Assembly: GCA_036245805.1 (NCBI GenBank)
Contig: BTRK01000005.1
Location: 18,328,984 to 18,392,983, forward strand
Direction: 5' to 3'
DNA length: 64,000 nt
From: Pristionchus mayeri
Taxonomy: Eukaryota > Nematoda > Chromadorea > Rhabditida > Neodiplogasteridae
In this document: positions 24,901 through 36,084 of the stretch, one piece after another
Layout: every line of letters starts with the position of its first letter
How positions within the stretch are numbered: position 1 is the first letter of the stretch
Notes under the pieces: generated by a model
The model's database searches: none
What the model saw: only the letters and a program-made list of their open reading frames with translations
What the model was told of the DNA's origin: nothing
Position numbers and translations under genes: made by a program

Positions 24901-27900
24901 GTGGCGGTTACGGGAGTGCACGAACTGAGAGGGAATCGAATCGAGTTTGTGCGAGAATGTGCTCCTTCTGTAGCGCAATGCAGATGGTGTAGCATCGAGA
25001 TGGGAGAGATTATGTGGCCTCGTTTCACCCCCCCCCCCCCCTCCCCGCCCCTCTCCCCCCGCACGTCCCACTCATAAAAAGATGCAGGATGAGCAATCAG
25101 AGAGAATAACAATTGAAATGTGTGTGTGCGAGTGTGCGCTCCTTTGCCAGAATCGTTCCGATATGCACCCATTTCACGGAATTGAAGTTTCGCCGCTTGA
25201 GGAATCACTGAAATTTAAATCCCAGTACCTAGTTTACAGATGTTTTTTCCATCGAAAAGAGGCAACACACATAAAAATCTAAAAGGTCGTTGAAATATGA
25301 AAAAAGTGAATTCTTCCTCAGATTCGGTCGTCGTCGTTCCTTCTTCATCATCCTCATCAATCTCGTCGTCTGCGGCACCGCGAATGCATTCGTCTGGAAT
25401 ATGGAATCATTCGTGGTACACATTTGATTGATTTTGCCCACTTGAAAAAATGAAAAGTAGAAGTTTGCTGTTGGGCTCTTGAATAGGCCTCACTCCCGTT
25501 CTCTTTAGCTCTACAAAAGGTAAAGGTAAAGGTACATCCCGTCTACGAGACAGGGCTCGAAGCTCTACAATGTTGCAAGAATTGCGGCTCGAAATATGAG
25601 AACCAAGCGCCGAATTGGCATCACAATTTGTTAGGAATTTCGAGGTCGTTGCAGGTGGTTCGTTTCCTCGTGGGTCTTCCCTTCCCCGCACTCTTCCAGA
25701 TTCCATTCATCATTAGTAAGTTCTTTCTCCTCCCTGTCTTCTTCTCAATGTTGCTCCTCTTCAACATGCGTGCCAGCAAGAGCAAAATAGGTCTCAAAAT
25801 TCATGATGCCTTCACTGGAAGTTGTTGTAGGCATGGAGTGGATGGGAATGAGTGGTCGAATCTTCTCTGGTCTCATGATCTCGATGTTCTTCGCCCTTGC
25901 AATGGTCCTCCTCGGAGTGCTCGCTATGCTCGTCAGACAGTGCGTTCTACTATCTTATTGTCTTTGAATGAGTTGTCACAATCCACACATGGTTCCGTTT
26001 GAAGATTAGCCAAAATGTATGTACCCTTCTTCAGATGGCGTCAATTGACATTCTGGTGTAACGCCCCATTCGCTGCCCTTTTCCTCTACCACTTGTAAGT
26101 TTACTTCTTTCTGAAAAATGTAGACTCATTTTTATCAATTTCTGAATACCAGTAGGATGAGAGAAAGATTGATTCTCCTTCCTTTTCTCAGTTTCCTCCC
26201 CGAGTCTCCCCGTTGGCTGGTTTCCATCGGGAGATTCGACGAGGCCAAGAAGACGTTGAAGAAGATCGCAGAATTGAACAAGAGGGACGTCAACGTCGAT
26301 GATCTCGTGCATCAGGTTCATGTTTGATCTCACTCTAGTTCTATTGTTTTTCTATTGTTCAATTTTACGAACTTCAATAAACATTTTTCAGTAAATTAAG
26401 CGTAATTAAATTAATAATCAGCTGCGTTCATCTCGTCGTTCTTCAGTGCAGGCAGAGGACGTCAATCGACACAACGTCTTCGATCTCTTTCGCACCCCGA
26501 ATCTGAGGAAGAAAACCATCCTCGTCACCTACATTTGGTATGTTAGAAAATTAATTAGAAAATTGGGATGACCAAATCGAGCAATAGAAGAAATAGTTCC
26601 ATTCAATCAAATGCGAATGCTTCCTGATTCCTAATAGGTTGCATGTGATTCAATCATTGCAGGGTAATGAATGCGATAATCTACAACGGTCTCACCCTCA
26701 ACGTCTCTAATCTCCCTGTCGACGACTACGTCTCTTTCATCATCAATGGGGCGAGTGAACTACCCGCCTTCTTCATCGTATGGCCACTACTCGGATTCAT
26801 CGGAAGGAGGTGAGACAACATCACTAATTAGTTGTTCCTGTCTATTTTTCGTCCAAAAACTGCTTTCTCTTATGAATATATCCGCAAACCTTTAGTGGAT
26901 TGCCTGTATTCTATTGATGGTTTTAGTCACATCTCTATAATTTACAAGCATATTTGTTTACTCAAAATTTATTGTTTTCCATCTTGGAACGGAACAATAT
27001 TATGTCACTCAATAGACGACGCGAGGAATGATGACCATTCCCATCCAAGTGAAGAGAAGCACGAAAATGGCCAGAAGCACCTGAGAAATAAGCGTGTTGC
27101 TGAGGAGAATAGATACATCGAAGTGAACATAGAAATTATAGTGGTCCTATCCTCGTCACACCCATTTTCGGAGCACCACTGGTGCTAAAATTGAACACTA
27201 TCGTTGAAAAGGAAGGAGATGTCATCGAAAATCTAGAGGTGATAAAAATCAAAGATCATCGAACCTTCGTCGGATCTCCGAGGTACAAGTTGATGCCTCC
27301 TGCAGTGACAACCATCGATCCTTTCACCTGAGCTTGAAATATGTTTGGAATCAATATTTATAATTTCTCACGTAATTACAAGCCATTTCGATGAGTGAAC
27401 CGCTCACGACAAAGAAGAAGAGAAGGAATGAAGGGAACTCACGCATTCAATCATTCTCTCATGCAGATCGAGTTTATTAGATTTACCAACTCTGAGATAT
27501 TCGAAGCTACTAAGCACACAAGACTATCGATCGTTTCTTTCCGGTTGATCTTTGATTTCTCAGATGGTCTCTTGCCTCGTGCATGCTCATCTGTGGTATT
27601 GGCTGTGTCTCGGCTATGTTTGCACCTTCCCCCCAAGGTAAGCCCATATTTTGCCAACGACAAAGGTGCAGAATCGCTTCGCTGGCAATCAGAAGAGTAC
27701 CTACAGCCTTCTACTGTACACACTTATTGTACCGTACTTCTCTTCAGAGCATCCCTGGGTGATCGCGACGATGTCCTTCGTGGGGAAATTCGGTGTCGGA
27801 GCTGGCTTCGCTACCATCTACATCTTCGCGGGAGAACTCTATCCAACGGGTAAATGACAGACCCTGATTCAGGATGAATCTGATCAGATCGAATAGAAAA

Positions 27901-28716
27901 CTCATTCCAATTTATGAAGTCCTGAACTTGTGAAAAGTTTCTCGCTTCGTATGCCACAGTGACTCAATCAGAAGTCACCAGTCTCGATCTTTAATATTTC
28001 AGTTGTTCGCGCTATTGGAATGGGCATGAGCAGCATGGTTGCGGGCAGTGGACTTCTTCTGGCACCTCATCTTGTTGCACTCGTTAGTTTATGTTCTTTG
28101 ATCTTTTGCTCTGATTCTGTTGAAATCGATGTCGACTTTGTTCACATTTGAGAGGAAGTATGCATTGGCAGAGCTCTATTATCTCGATCTAACACGTGTG
28201 AATGGTTGAGGGTTCGTACTGGAAGATCCTTCCCCTGATCCTGATGGGATTCATGTCTCTCTCTGCGGGAATCGCCACTTTCTTCCTTCCCGAGACACTC
28301 GGAGCTCCTCTCCCTCAGACTCTCGAAGATGCTGAGAACTTCGGTAAGTTATCATCTATCGTTACCGAAAAAATGAGAATATAGATAGTAAAAAGTTTGA
28401 TACGAATCTTTTTGGTTAACGGGGATAAGAGAGTTGTTGACTACTCTAAGGTGTACTTTTGTTCATTTGAAGAAGAAGGAGGGATGAGGATCTTCGATAA
28501 AAGGATCTGAAAATTTATCAAGGAGTAGACTATAACGGTTATGATAATCTGCTAAAATATCTTCCAGGCACTAACTCGAAAGATTGTATCATTGCAGGGA
28601 AGTCCTCTCGCACAGTCGGTCTCTTCTCCTCTCTCACTGAAGAACAACGCCGTAGAATCTCGGACTACAACTTCCGCGGAGTCTCCAGAAGTACCTCCAA
28701 GGACACGAACATCTAG
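15971..28716 (+). CDS. SLC22 organic cation/anion transporter (OCT-like), multi-exon
   Basis: The first exon found (15971-16073) reads VGDLGPYQIIMFFVMCLP, the start of TM1 after the usual VG.FG.YQ. Exon 17277-17411 encodes extracellular-loop residues CQNGWVYDNTTYTDSIVTE; exon 19098-19201 gives FELYCERSWW and GSFIGNILYGYVADK. Later exons carry FGRRRSF (25322), GMEWMGMSGR (25827), FLPESPRWLVSIGRFDEAKK (26191), FAGELYPT (27819), VVRAIGMGMSS (28003) and LPETLGAPLPQTLEDA (28280). The TAG is at 28714-28716. These are major facilitator SLC22 signatures, so it is a 12-TM plasma membrane carrier of organic ions; the substrate is not predictable. The start codon and an exon for the large loop between 16074 and 17276 were not found. 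Its introns host a nuclear receptor gene and another possible gene on the minus strand. Confidence 0.85.
19947..23808 (-). CDS. Nuclear hormone receptor nested in the SLC22 intron
   Basis: Starts at the ATG at 23808 (MVSSSLCAVCDAEC). The first zinc finger CAVC-FHLGVRACRAC leads into TVFFR, the P-box helix of nematode supplementary receptors. The next exons give RRTRGRSNPYECKAKGRCEN and NVPCKKCRFDKFTELL, completing the second finger. Linker and ligand-binding exons follow at about 23306, 23125, 21389, 21163, 20850, 20580 and 20280 (RSIVLRDLRQFYAQRGITEY). The last exon ends NDESFVYSMQK and TAA (19947-19949), with AATAAA on this strand at about 19935. It is complete, lies wholly between SLC22 exons at 19201 and 25322, and is read in the opposite direction. 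It is a DNA-binding transcription factor; ligand unknown. Its largest intron (about 21390-23040) contains a foldback element. Confidence 0.85.
22239..22942. mobile_element. Foldback MITE with 8-bp target duplication, GCGCTTTTGTCGTT repeats
   Basis: The ends are inverted copies beginning GGGGGTATGACAGAAGCGCA, and the element is flanked on both sides by ATATAGAT (22231-22238 and 22943-22950), an 8-bp target duplication as made by hAT-type transposases. Near each end the unit GCGCTTTTGTCGTT or its complement is repeated two to four times. The inner arms are also complementary (GGATACGGTAGCC and TGACGTCACT appear in both). There is no coding frame. It sits in an intron of the nuclear receptor gene. 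Confidence 0.85.
23809..25321. other. SLC22 intron, upstream region of the nested receptor gene
   Basis: Two related pyrimidine-rich stretches (near 24000-24060 and 24510-24605) share GAATGAGAGTTCGC and a following CCTTCTCC run, so this part carries an old duplicated repeat. A 14-base C tract is at 25028-25041. I see no gene; it probably includes the receptor's promoter. Confidence 0.35.
27009..27386 (-). CDS. Possible small single-pass membrane protein nested in SLC22 intron
   Basis: Three stretches join in phase on the minus strand: 27386-27372 (MACNY), 27327-27265 (VKGSMVVTAGGINLYLGDPTK) and 27146-27009, giving 71 residues with GT/AG borders. The third part ends in a strongly hydrophobic segment (VLLAIFVLLFTWMGMVIIP) and the stop follows at once, as in a tail-anchored protein. 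It lies within a 750-base intron of the SLC22 gene, on the opposite strand. I recognise no family. The first exon is very short and the model rests only on frame and splice-site agreement, so it may be chance. Confidence 0.35.
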
Positions 28717-29523
28717 ACTTTCCCTCAATTAGTTCATTCGAAGCTACACTTTTGCACCATTTAAACACTCAGTATCTCAGAAGTGCAAAACTATATTATG
28801 TTTATCTCGCAAGTATCCCTCAATAGTGCACTTTTTTTCTCCGCTGATGGTTTCTTACCGTCTAGACATTGACACAACAAAGTCTAGACATTGGCAAGGC
28901 GAAATCTAGCCATTGGCACGACCTTCTATGTATAGTTCCCCTCCTTCTTCCTATTTGTGCCCGTGCTCTCTGGCGATTTTCGCGCATTTGTTGTGTTCCT
29001 CTAATGAATCCAGTCGACTTCCGCCCTTATCACTTGCTTGTTTGCTCTTCTACTGCTGAGAGGAACGACGTCTCTCTCCATTCCCCATACTCTCTCGTCT
29101 CTGATCGACGAGAGGGCACTGGTAATACAGAAACCGCCATCGGATATCACTAATCTCGTTCTGGTGGATATCCAGTACCTCCCGCTCTTTCGAACAGTCA
29201 GTTCCTAAAACGGGAGTGAGAGTGAGGAGTGAAAGTGAATCATCGGCCAACAGGTTGCTTCTCAGTCGTAAACTCTCCACCATCTCAGGACTGTATCACA
29301 ATGCTCGCAAATCCAGGCCTCGACGAGAGAGTATGCGAATGGAGGAGTCGAGTGAAAGAGAGCAAGAGGATTAGAGAGAGTGCAGATGACGAGAGGGTGA
29401 GTGAGAGAGGGGAGGGAATCGAGAGGAGGCCACGGATTATCTCCCCTCTCTTCTGATCCTCTGCCTCTTTTTGCCCCCGAGCATTCAAGGAGGTGATCTG
29501 AGTGAGTTCCTTCCTCTCCTTCC
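28717..29523. other. Spacer after SLC22, with left edge of the second duplication
   Basis: It holds a small tandem repeat at 28861-28921 and, from about 29395, sequence that recurs at about 36007 (GAGAGGAGGCCACG). The promoter of the Thr/Pro-rich gene is probably here. No other gene is seen. Confidence 0.4.
28861..28921. repeat. 22-bp tandem repeat, about 2.8 copies
   Basis: Units start TCTAGACATTGACA, TCTAGACATTGGCA and TCTAGCCATTGGCA at 28861, 28883 and 28905. It lies about 145 bases after the SLC22 stop codon. Confidence 0.75.
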
Positions 29524-30711
29524 ATGCTGCACTCCCTCATCGCAGCGGGCCTCTTCCTGGCTGCTGCTGCAGCAGCTGAGATGCAGCCAGAACAATTCAG
29601 AGGTATCTTTTCTACATTATTTCCTGCAATATGATATTCTGTTAACTGCATCATCGAAATAAAAAAGGAGTAGCTTCAGTGAAATTGGCAGCTTGGTGTG
29701 AGAAAAACTCTCAATATAACTTTCTTCAAGTTTTGGTTCTTCTTCAGAAGAGGATTTGCCTGAAATCTTCCGTGAGCTTAGCGAGCGTCACTCGAGAATC
29801 GAGCGATTCTCCAAGGATCTCGCGAAACAGACCAACATGGCAAATCGAGAAGTGAGTTTTCATAATTTAGACACCGTATTCATTTTCGATACAGTCTGCT
29901 GTTCTTCAATCGGCGATCCTTCCCCGACCGCCGATAAATTCTCCAATCGATCCAATCGATAATCGACTTCCCGACCTACTGGAGAGGAGTACGGTACCAA
30001 CGACCACTGCAGTAGACACGGGGCATACTGATTACGAAACGGAGAGCGGTGAGTCGACTTATTTATGGATTTTGGACAACTGTTGGAAAACTTGGTGATT
30101 AACTGTTACAGTAATCGCCTCTCCTCCTCCTCCTCCTCGATCTTCGGAAGACGAAGAGAAGAAATTCCTGCTGTCGGAGAGATTCTTCGAGACATCGACG
30201 AACAATCCGAAGGCACGAGCTGCCCCTACCCGTTAGTTTTATCGATTTTTTTTCAGTAATTATGTAAAGAACCAGTTGAAAACATACTTTTCCCTTTACT
30301 TGTTGTTGCGCTTCTTTGCGTGTGTTCTTTCTATTTTGAACCGATGACATTTGCGCCCATTTACATTACATATTACGGGCGTAAAAACGGTATAAAACAT
30401 TCGGTTGTCGGTATAGTTCCTCATCAATGAAAATTGCTAATTCTGTCCCTTCTCTAGCGGTGCTGCCCCTGTCAACTTCCGCAACAGAGGATCCGTCGAC
30501 AACCGTACCTCCGACGACGACGATTACCATCACACCATCGACGACCACACCACGAGAGGAAGAAGAGGAAGTGGTGGCTACCCTGCCTAGTGTGCGTCGC
30601 ACGACACCTCGGTTCGTAAGGGGGCTACGACCTCTCTCCTTCCCTCCTCTTCCCAAGTTCCTTCCAACTAGGAGGAATGCACTACCGGAGAGAAGCGGAT
30701 ATGGACTGTAA
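29524..30711 (+). CDS. Secreted Thr/Pro-rich protein
   Basis: Five exons (29524-29602, 29748-29851, 29895-30048, 30112-30231, 30458-30711) join in frame to 236 residues. The start is a clear signal peptide (MLHSLIAAGLFLAAAAAAEM). A charged, helical part follows (LPEIFRELSERHSRIERFSK), then Thr/Pro-rich stretches (STVPTTTAVDTG, SPPPPPPRSS, TTVPPTTTITITPSTTTP) and a basic, proline-rich end (FVRGLRPLSFPPLPKFLP). There are no cysteine-rich or catalytic domains, so it is a probable extracellular, perhaps O-glycosylated, low-complexity protein. I know no family. A damaged copy lies at 36.1-36.9 kb. Confidence 0.7.
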
Positions 30712-30960
30712 CTGAATAGTCAAAATATTGGAAATATTTTTGACAAAAAAGTATTTGCCATCTGTTAATTTCAATTTGCTATTCGGTGCTTATCTTCCAT
30801 CCAGAAATCGGTTACTTACTGCAATAAATTTATGAACTATTTTTTTCTTTCGATACGGCTGAGAAAAATATAATGAAGAAGAAAATGACAATTTTTATGA
30901 TCGGTGATTTTTAACACTTTATATACATAAATACTCCATTGTAAAACGACTTATCAATGG

Positions 30961-33900
30961 TCAAAAATAGGTTTCATTTAGAATCGTAGTAATCCGAATA
31001 GTGAAGAGTAAACGGGGAGAGACGGTAAACTTGGCGCATCCTTGGCCGTTCTCCAGAGTAATCCTCCCGATTGTCCAGGAATTTGATTTGCGATACAGTC
31101 TCACCTGCAGTTTTTAGATCATCAATTCTCATTCAGGCACTAGTGATCTATTGGGGTGTCCGGAAAGTTCGTATAATTTTTTGTTTTTATTTTTTATTCA
31201 ATGCTTTACAATTCTCAGTGACCAATGTATGCCCCCTTCTTTCTCACTACCTCCCTCCAGCGATTGGGCAGGGTCTCGATTCCTCTCTTTCAGAATGCGG
31301 GTTTCTTCGAGACCGCCCAGTTCACGAAATCCCTCACTACTTCATCTCGATTCTTGAACTTCTTTCCTTTGCAGAAGTCAGAGAGAGAGCGGAAGCAGTG
31401 GTAGTCGCATGGGGAGAGATCCGGGGAATACGGTGGATGGGGAATCCTCTCGATCTTCAGCTCGTCCATTTTCTTCTGGGTCATCTTCGCTCGATGTGGG
31501 CGAGCATTGTCCATCAGAAGAAGAATTTTCCCCTGGTTCAGGAGTCTGGGAGGGACTCTGATCGCGACATCTTCCAGTTGTTCAGAGAAGAGGTCGGCAT
31601 TGATGCTGGTGCCAGGGGCGAGGATCTCCCAGTAGATGGGACCGAGCACTGAGAAGAAGAAGCAGAGGAGTTCCTTCTTTCCGTGCTCTTCCTTCTTCGG
31701 GATGGGCGTGGGCTTCTCATCTGCATCCACCCATTGTAGTCTCCTCACAGGGTTATCGTACGTGATCCACTTCTCATCTGTAGCGATGATGGAATTGACC
31801 CATCGAAGATTGGATCTACGATGGAGTAATTCCCGACAGACTTGAACACGATTTTTCAGCTGTTCGGGGGAGAGGTCATGGGGAATCGCTTGTGGGAGTT
31901 TCGGCTTCTTCCCAGATCGATGGAGGATATCGGACACCGTTGATCTGGGAGTACCAGTATCCTTCTTCAACTCACACACACTGGCCATGGGCTTGCGCTT
32001 CAGTGTGCGGAGAACGAGAGGCTGATCGAGGGAGGGAGGGCGTCCAGAGCGGGGTTGATCATCGAGACCAAACTCCCCTTTCTTGAAGCGGGAGAACCAC
32101 TTATAGCAGAAGGGTATGGAGGGGGCGTCAGCTCCTTCCGACTAGGCCAGGGCAGAGTGGGCCTCCTTCACGGATCGGCCAAGACGGTAGTAATGAAGTA
32201 AAACTGCTCGGAGGTAGAGATGGGAGTCCATCACAAGAATCAATGTAGCAACTAGGAGACTGATTAAATCCTCTCACTACTCAACGTCAGAATGATGCAA
32301 TACATTGTTGACAAATTGCGATTGCGCAATCACTGCATTTGATCGCGAAATGACTTTTTTCCGAAGCATTATACGAACTTTCCGGAAACCCCAATATGTT
32401 CATTATTCTTTACTACATGGACGGGTCAGAAACATATTCGGATAATGCTTACGTGATATTCCCCATCAGCTGAACATAAGTCATGATACGTAGGATTTCT
32501 TGTTATTGTGAATTGCCATTTTGCATCGAACGATTTTTGTTCCAAACGCATCTGAACTTATCATCCGTAAATAACGATTATGTATATGATCTACATATCA
32601 CGCCTCTCACGGGAGAATCGATCTGATCCAGGGAATGGGCGGAAAGTCGTCAAATGAGTTACTATCGGTTTTGATCACCCCAAGGCATGCCTAAGGGACC
32701 CCCAAAGTCTCAATTAGCATACTTCATTTTGGAGCTCCCTACACCGGGTCGGCTCTCCGTTGCTCCCACTTTGACAGCGATTTTAAAGCTTCGCGTGATA
32801 GATGGACGAAAAATGCACTCTGAGGGACCCCTGTCATTTTTTGAGCTCTACCGATGTATGCAAACCAGATCCTCTAATTTTGAGTTTTAAGTGATATACA
32901 TTCAAAGGGGAAATTATCAAAAGTGTAGGTAAAATATCATCTCAAATTTTCGCAGTGTATGTAGCTCACCGAGAGCTTTCCAATGAGTTGCTTGCGCCAA
33001 AAAGTGCAGTCCTCGAAATCGAGTTATCTCCTTTATAGGGTTAGCTATCATTTGAACTTTTATTTCAACAACATAATTCAGAGAATAGGGATCATTCCAT
33101 ATTGAGCGCGCCGAAAAGCGCGGTGGGAAGTGAAATGAAATGAGTTTTCTCTGAATTATGTTGTTGAAATAAAAGTTCAAATGATCGCTAACCCCAAAAA
33201 GGAGATAACTCGATTTCGAGGACTGCACTTTTTGTCGCAAGCCACTCATTGGAAAGCTCTCGGTGAGCTACATACACTGCGAAAATTTGAGCTGCTATTT
33301 TACCTACACTTTTAAGAATTTTCTCTTTGAATGTATATCACTTAAAACTCAAAATTAGAGGATCTGGTTTGCATACATCGGTAGAGCTCAAAAAATGACA
33401 GGGGTCCCTCAGAGTGCATTTTTCGTCCATCTATCACGCGAAGCTTTAAAATCGCTGTCAAAGTGGGAGCAGCGGAGAGCCGACCCGGTGTAGGGAGGTC
33501 CAAAATGAAGTATGCATATTGAGACGTTGGGGGTCACTTAGGCATACCTTGGGGTGACCAAATTCGATAATAACTCATTTGACGATTTTCCGCCCATTCC
33601 CTAGAATGACGATTTTAGCTCGATTCTCTCGTGAGAGGCGTGATATGTGACGAACATGAGCAGGAATAATTCTGGACTATGCCTTGAATAGATCTGCTAA
33701 ATATTCGGTGTTTACAGTTATCAAGGGAACCTCGAGCCATCCAATACGCGAAATTGATGTAAGAATTGATCTAGATGATGTAACAGTTTGCTGAAATAGA
33801 CATCTCGTTTAGCTGGGCAATGCAAAATGTGAATACTTACAGTGCTGGTTGGTCTATAAACTGTCAGCTTAAGAGCGTCATTCGGCTCATAGGAAGATGC

Positions 33901-35546
33901 AAAATCAGACAAGAACTGCTCATCAATAAAATGTTCGAGATTAAAATGATGAGAGTCGAATTCTTTAACAGATGACTTCATCACAGACTTCAGAAAGCTG
34001 AAATAAATTAGGTACTATTACTGATCTAGTTTAATAGGGTGTTTTAAAACATTGGAGCAATCAGAATATTTAGAAAAAATGCATTGGTGATCATGTAACT
34101 TCAACGTTTTAAATATAAATGTTATATATGAATGAAAAAACAAACTCACAGCTTAAAGCCTGAATCTGGAAGATCTCTTCCAATATTTATATTACTGAAG
34201 TAAACAGACTTTGCTTCTACCAATTGTGATATTCTCAAATAATTCTTCACAAAGAAAAAATTGAATAATATCTGAAAAAAATATAAATGAAAGTGCTTTA
34301 TTTAATATATATACTAGCATTCCGAATCATCAAAAATTTGAATCGGTTATTAAAATCCCACTCCCCTCCCTTGCTGCTGCAAGAAACCCGATGAGTCAAT
34401 GTCGACATATTTTCGTTGGGAAATGAATAATAAATGAATGAACAATTCCATATAGAGTGCAATAGGGGAGTGAGATAGGGGATGCCAAGTGGACCTTCAA
34501 TTTTCTCCACCCACTATCCCATAAGCGTTCGCAAAAAAATGTAAATGCAGCAAATTTTTTGTCACAAATTTTAGAATTACTTCTTCCTACAATCACCTAG
34601 ATTATAACTTTAAAGAAAATCTCACATTATTGAAGTGGATACTTTTTACTTCGCAATGGCTAAGATTTTTCTCAAATATTTTGCACATCACGACAGGCAC
34701 TGATCTCAAAGGACCGTCATAATGAATATCGTCGTATTTATTAATTAAATCAATCTGGAAATTTGTTGGACTGGATTGTTAGGATGTACAACATTTATAA
34801 TTGTTCGATCAATTTGTTCAGACTTACCCAGAATCCCGATTTTTTCTTCTTTACAATTTTGATATTTTTTCGTGAAAAATCATATATATAAAGCAACTGC
34901 ATGTGTTTCAATCTATCTAGTGAGAGAAAACAATGCTTATCGGTCTGAACAAAAATACTAGTTATATTTTTGATCATACTATCACCTGGAAGATGGCTAC
35001 ACTAACTATTCGCTTCGCCCACTGGAGCAACTTGTTATTCAAAATCGAATAGAATTTCCGACTCACTCGTTCCAATCTGTCCAGATCATCTCTGAAATAA
35101 TAGAGTGTCATATATATCCTGGGACAGCAACATGAAATGGAAAATTCCAATTCCCTATTACCACCTTTCCCTTTTTTCGTATTAAGTCGTAAGTATATTG
35201 AATGGAATTGTTTCGAACGTTCATTAGAAAGGTTTTGATTGTGTAATCTAAAATGTATTCAAATATTTCTACTAATATCTAAATCCTGATAGATGCACAT
35301 CATCTGTAACATGTGAGTGAAAAAGTGTTAGCAGAAGACTCCCCAATTGTATTCAGGGAATATATGAGTACTTCCATTCCTAAAATCAACATCCGTATAA
35401 GCGAAATTAATGTTTTGCTATCTAGATTGCAGAGACACTGATGGCACTGATGGTAGATCGAACAAAACTAAAAATAACCTGTTGAGCAAGGAGAAAATGA
35501 CAATGAGACAGTCATCAGGGAGAGAAGAGAGGTGATCCTGAGACAT
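30961..35546 (-). CDS. F-box protein, copy 1 of the 31-39 kb pair
   Basis: The ATG at 35546 begins MSQDHLSSLPDDCLIVIFSL, and the next exon continues DDLDRLERVSRKFYSILNN, a good F-box (LP.D.L..IF.L, then L..V.R.F). Further exons lie at about 34960-34830 (CFLSLDRLKHMQLLYIYDF), 34750-34630 (KYDDIHYDGPLRSVP), 34270-34150 (SVYFSNINIGRDLPDSGF), 34000-33840 (VKEFDSHHFNLEHFIDEQF), near 33800-33690, 32560-32452 (FTITRNPTYHDL) and 31110-30961 (NSWTIGRITLENGQGC, ending YF and TGA). In the family the F-box binds Skp1 in an SCF ubiquitin ligase; the rest resembles the substrate-binding half of nematode F-box proteins. One intron seems to use a GC donor (CAAG|GCATAG near 33690). Two mobile elements lie in its last introns. 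The coding frame looks intact. Confidence 0.7.
31151..32394 (-). mobile_element. Mariner transposon, complete ends, TA target
   Basis: The terminal inverted repeats of about 27 bases start TTGGGGTGTCCGGAAAGTTC at 31151 and, on the other strand from 32394, TTGGGGTTTCCGGAAAGTTC. TA flanks both ends (31149-31150, 32395-32396). At 1244 bases it has the usual mariner length and holds one transposase frame. It sits inside the last intron of F-box copy 1, in the same orientation as that gene; the duplicate gene lacks it. Confidence 0.93.
31215..32231 (-). pseudogene. Mariner transposase with two in-frame stops
   Basis: The frame from the ATG at 32231 to the TGA at 31215-31217 spans 338 codons, the normal transposase length. 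It has the helix-turn-helix region with WFSRFKKGEF and QPRSGRPPS, and the catalytic residues in ATDEKWITYD, LLLMDNARPH and PPYSPDLSPCDYH, a D,D34D arrangement. A TAG interrupts it about 30 codons from the start (after HSALA) and a TGA after KKPAF about 26 codons from the end; the frame is otherwise open on both sides. The present copy should not give a full transposase unless the stops are read through. Confidence 0.9.
32594..33649. mobile_element. Foldback element in F-box intron
   Basis: Arms of about 490 bases (32594-33085 and 33148-33649) are reverse complements, starting ACATATCACGCCTCTCACG and ending with its complement, around a loop of about 60 bases. The arms differ at several sites, so the element is not brand new. 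I could not define a target duplication. It has no coding frame. It lies in an intron of F-box copy 1 and is missing in copy 2. Confidence 0.8.
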
Positions 35547-36006
35547 TACAATGTTCTAGAATGTATATTCAGAAGGACTGATTACTTCGTCGGCCTGAAG
35601 GATTGGAGAAAACATTGAATAATGAAGGTCGAAATCTGGATCGATTATGCAATAATAAGAGACGCAGTACAAATATTGCAAAAAAAGAACGCTACATTTT
35701 CAAAAATAGACGCGGTCAATACTCTCAACGCAGCATAACTTTTTCCCGCGCTATTTCAAGTTGCCAATAACGTATTGCGACAGATAGTGCAGCATCTCCA
35801 TTGAATTACAACATTTTAGAATAACAAATCTAAGAAAAATCAATCACACAAAATAAGTTTCATCTATCAACCCAAGTTGAGTATGACTATCTGAATTATT
35901 TCATTTCTGAATATTGCCATGTGAACAAAACAAACAACAGTCTTTTCGGGCATTTTATTTGGCGAATATCACGTCAGTTGAGTGGGTGTTGTGACGTTGT
36001 TCATGG
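35547..36006. other. F-box copy 1 upstream region and duplication junction
   Basis: No gene is seen. The junction between duplication units falls near 35999-36007. The 5' flank of the F-box gene matches 39500-39940 in part. Confidence 0.4.
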
Positions 36007-36084
36007 AAGTGAGGAGGAGTGAGAGAGGGGGGAGAATCGAGAGGAGGCCACGAATTATCTCCCCTCTCTCTATCCAAATGGGGG

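Larger units (their letters stand above)
29395..35999 (+). repeat. Tandem segmental duplication, unit 1 (secreted gene + F-box gene)
   Basis: Unit 1 and unit 2 (about 36007-39940) share the leading GAGAGGAGGCCACG flank, the Thr/Pro-rich gene, the minus-strand F-box gene and an end containing GTCTTTTCGGGCATTTTATT and GTGGGTGTTGTGACGTTG. Unit 1 is longer mainly because two mobile elements sit in its F-box introns. Confidence 0.7.

Noticed and set aside
30366..30656. Minus-strand frame over the Thr/Pro-rich exon
   Set aside because: Antisense shadow of the real exon, produced by the ACC/ACG-rich coding bias.
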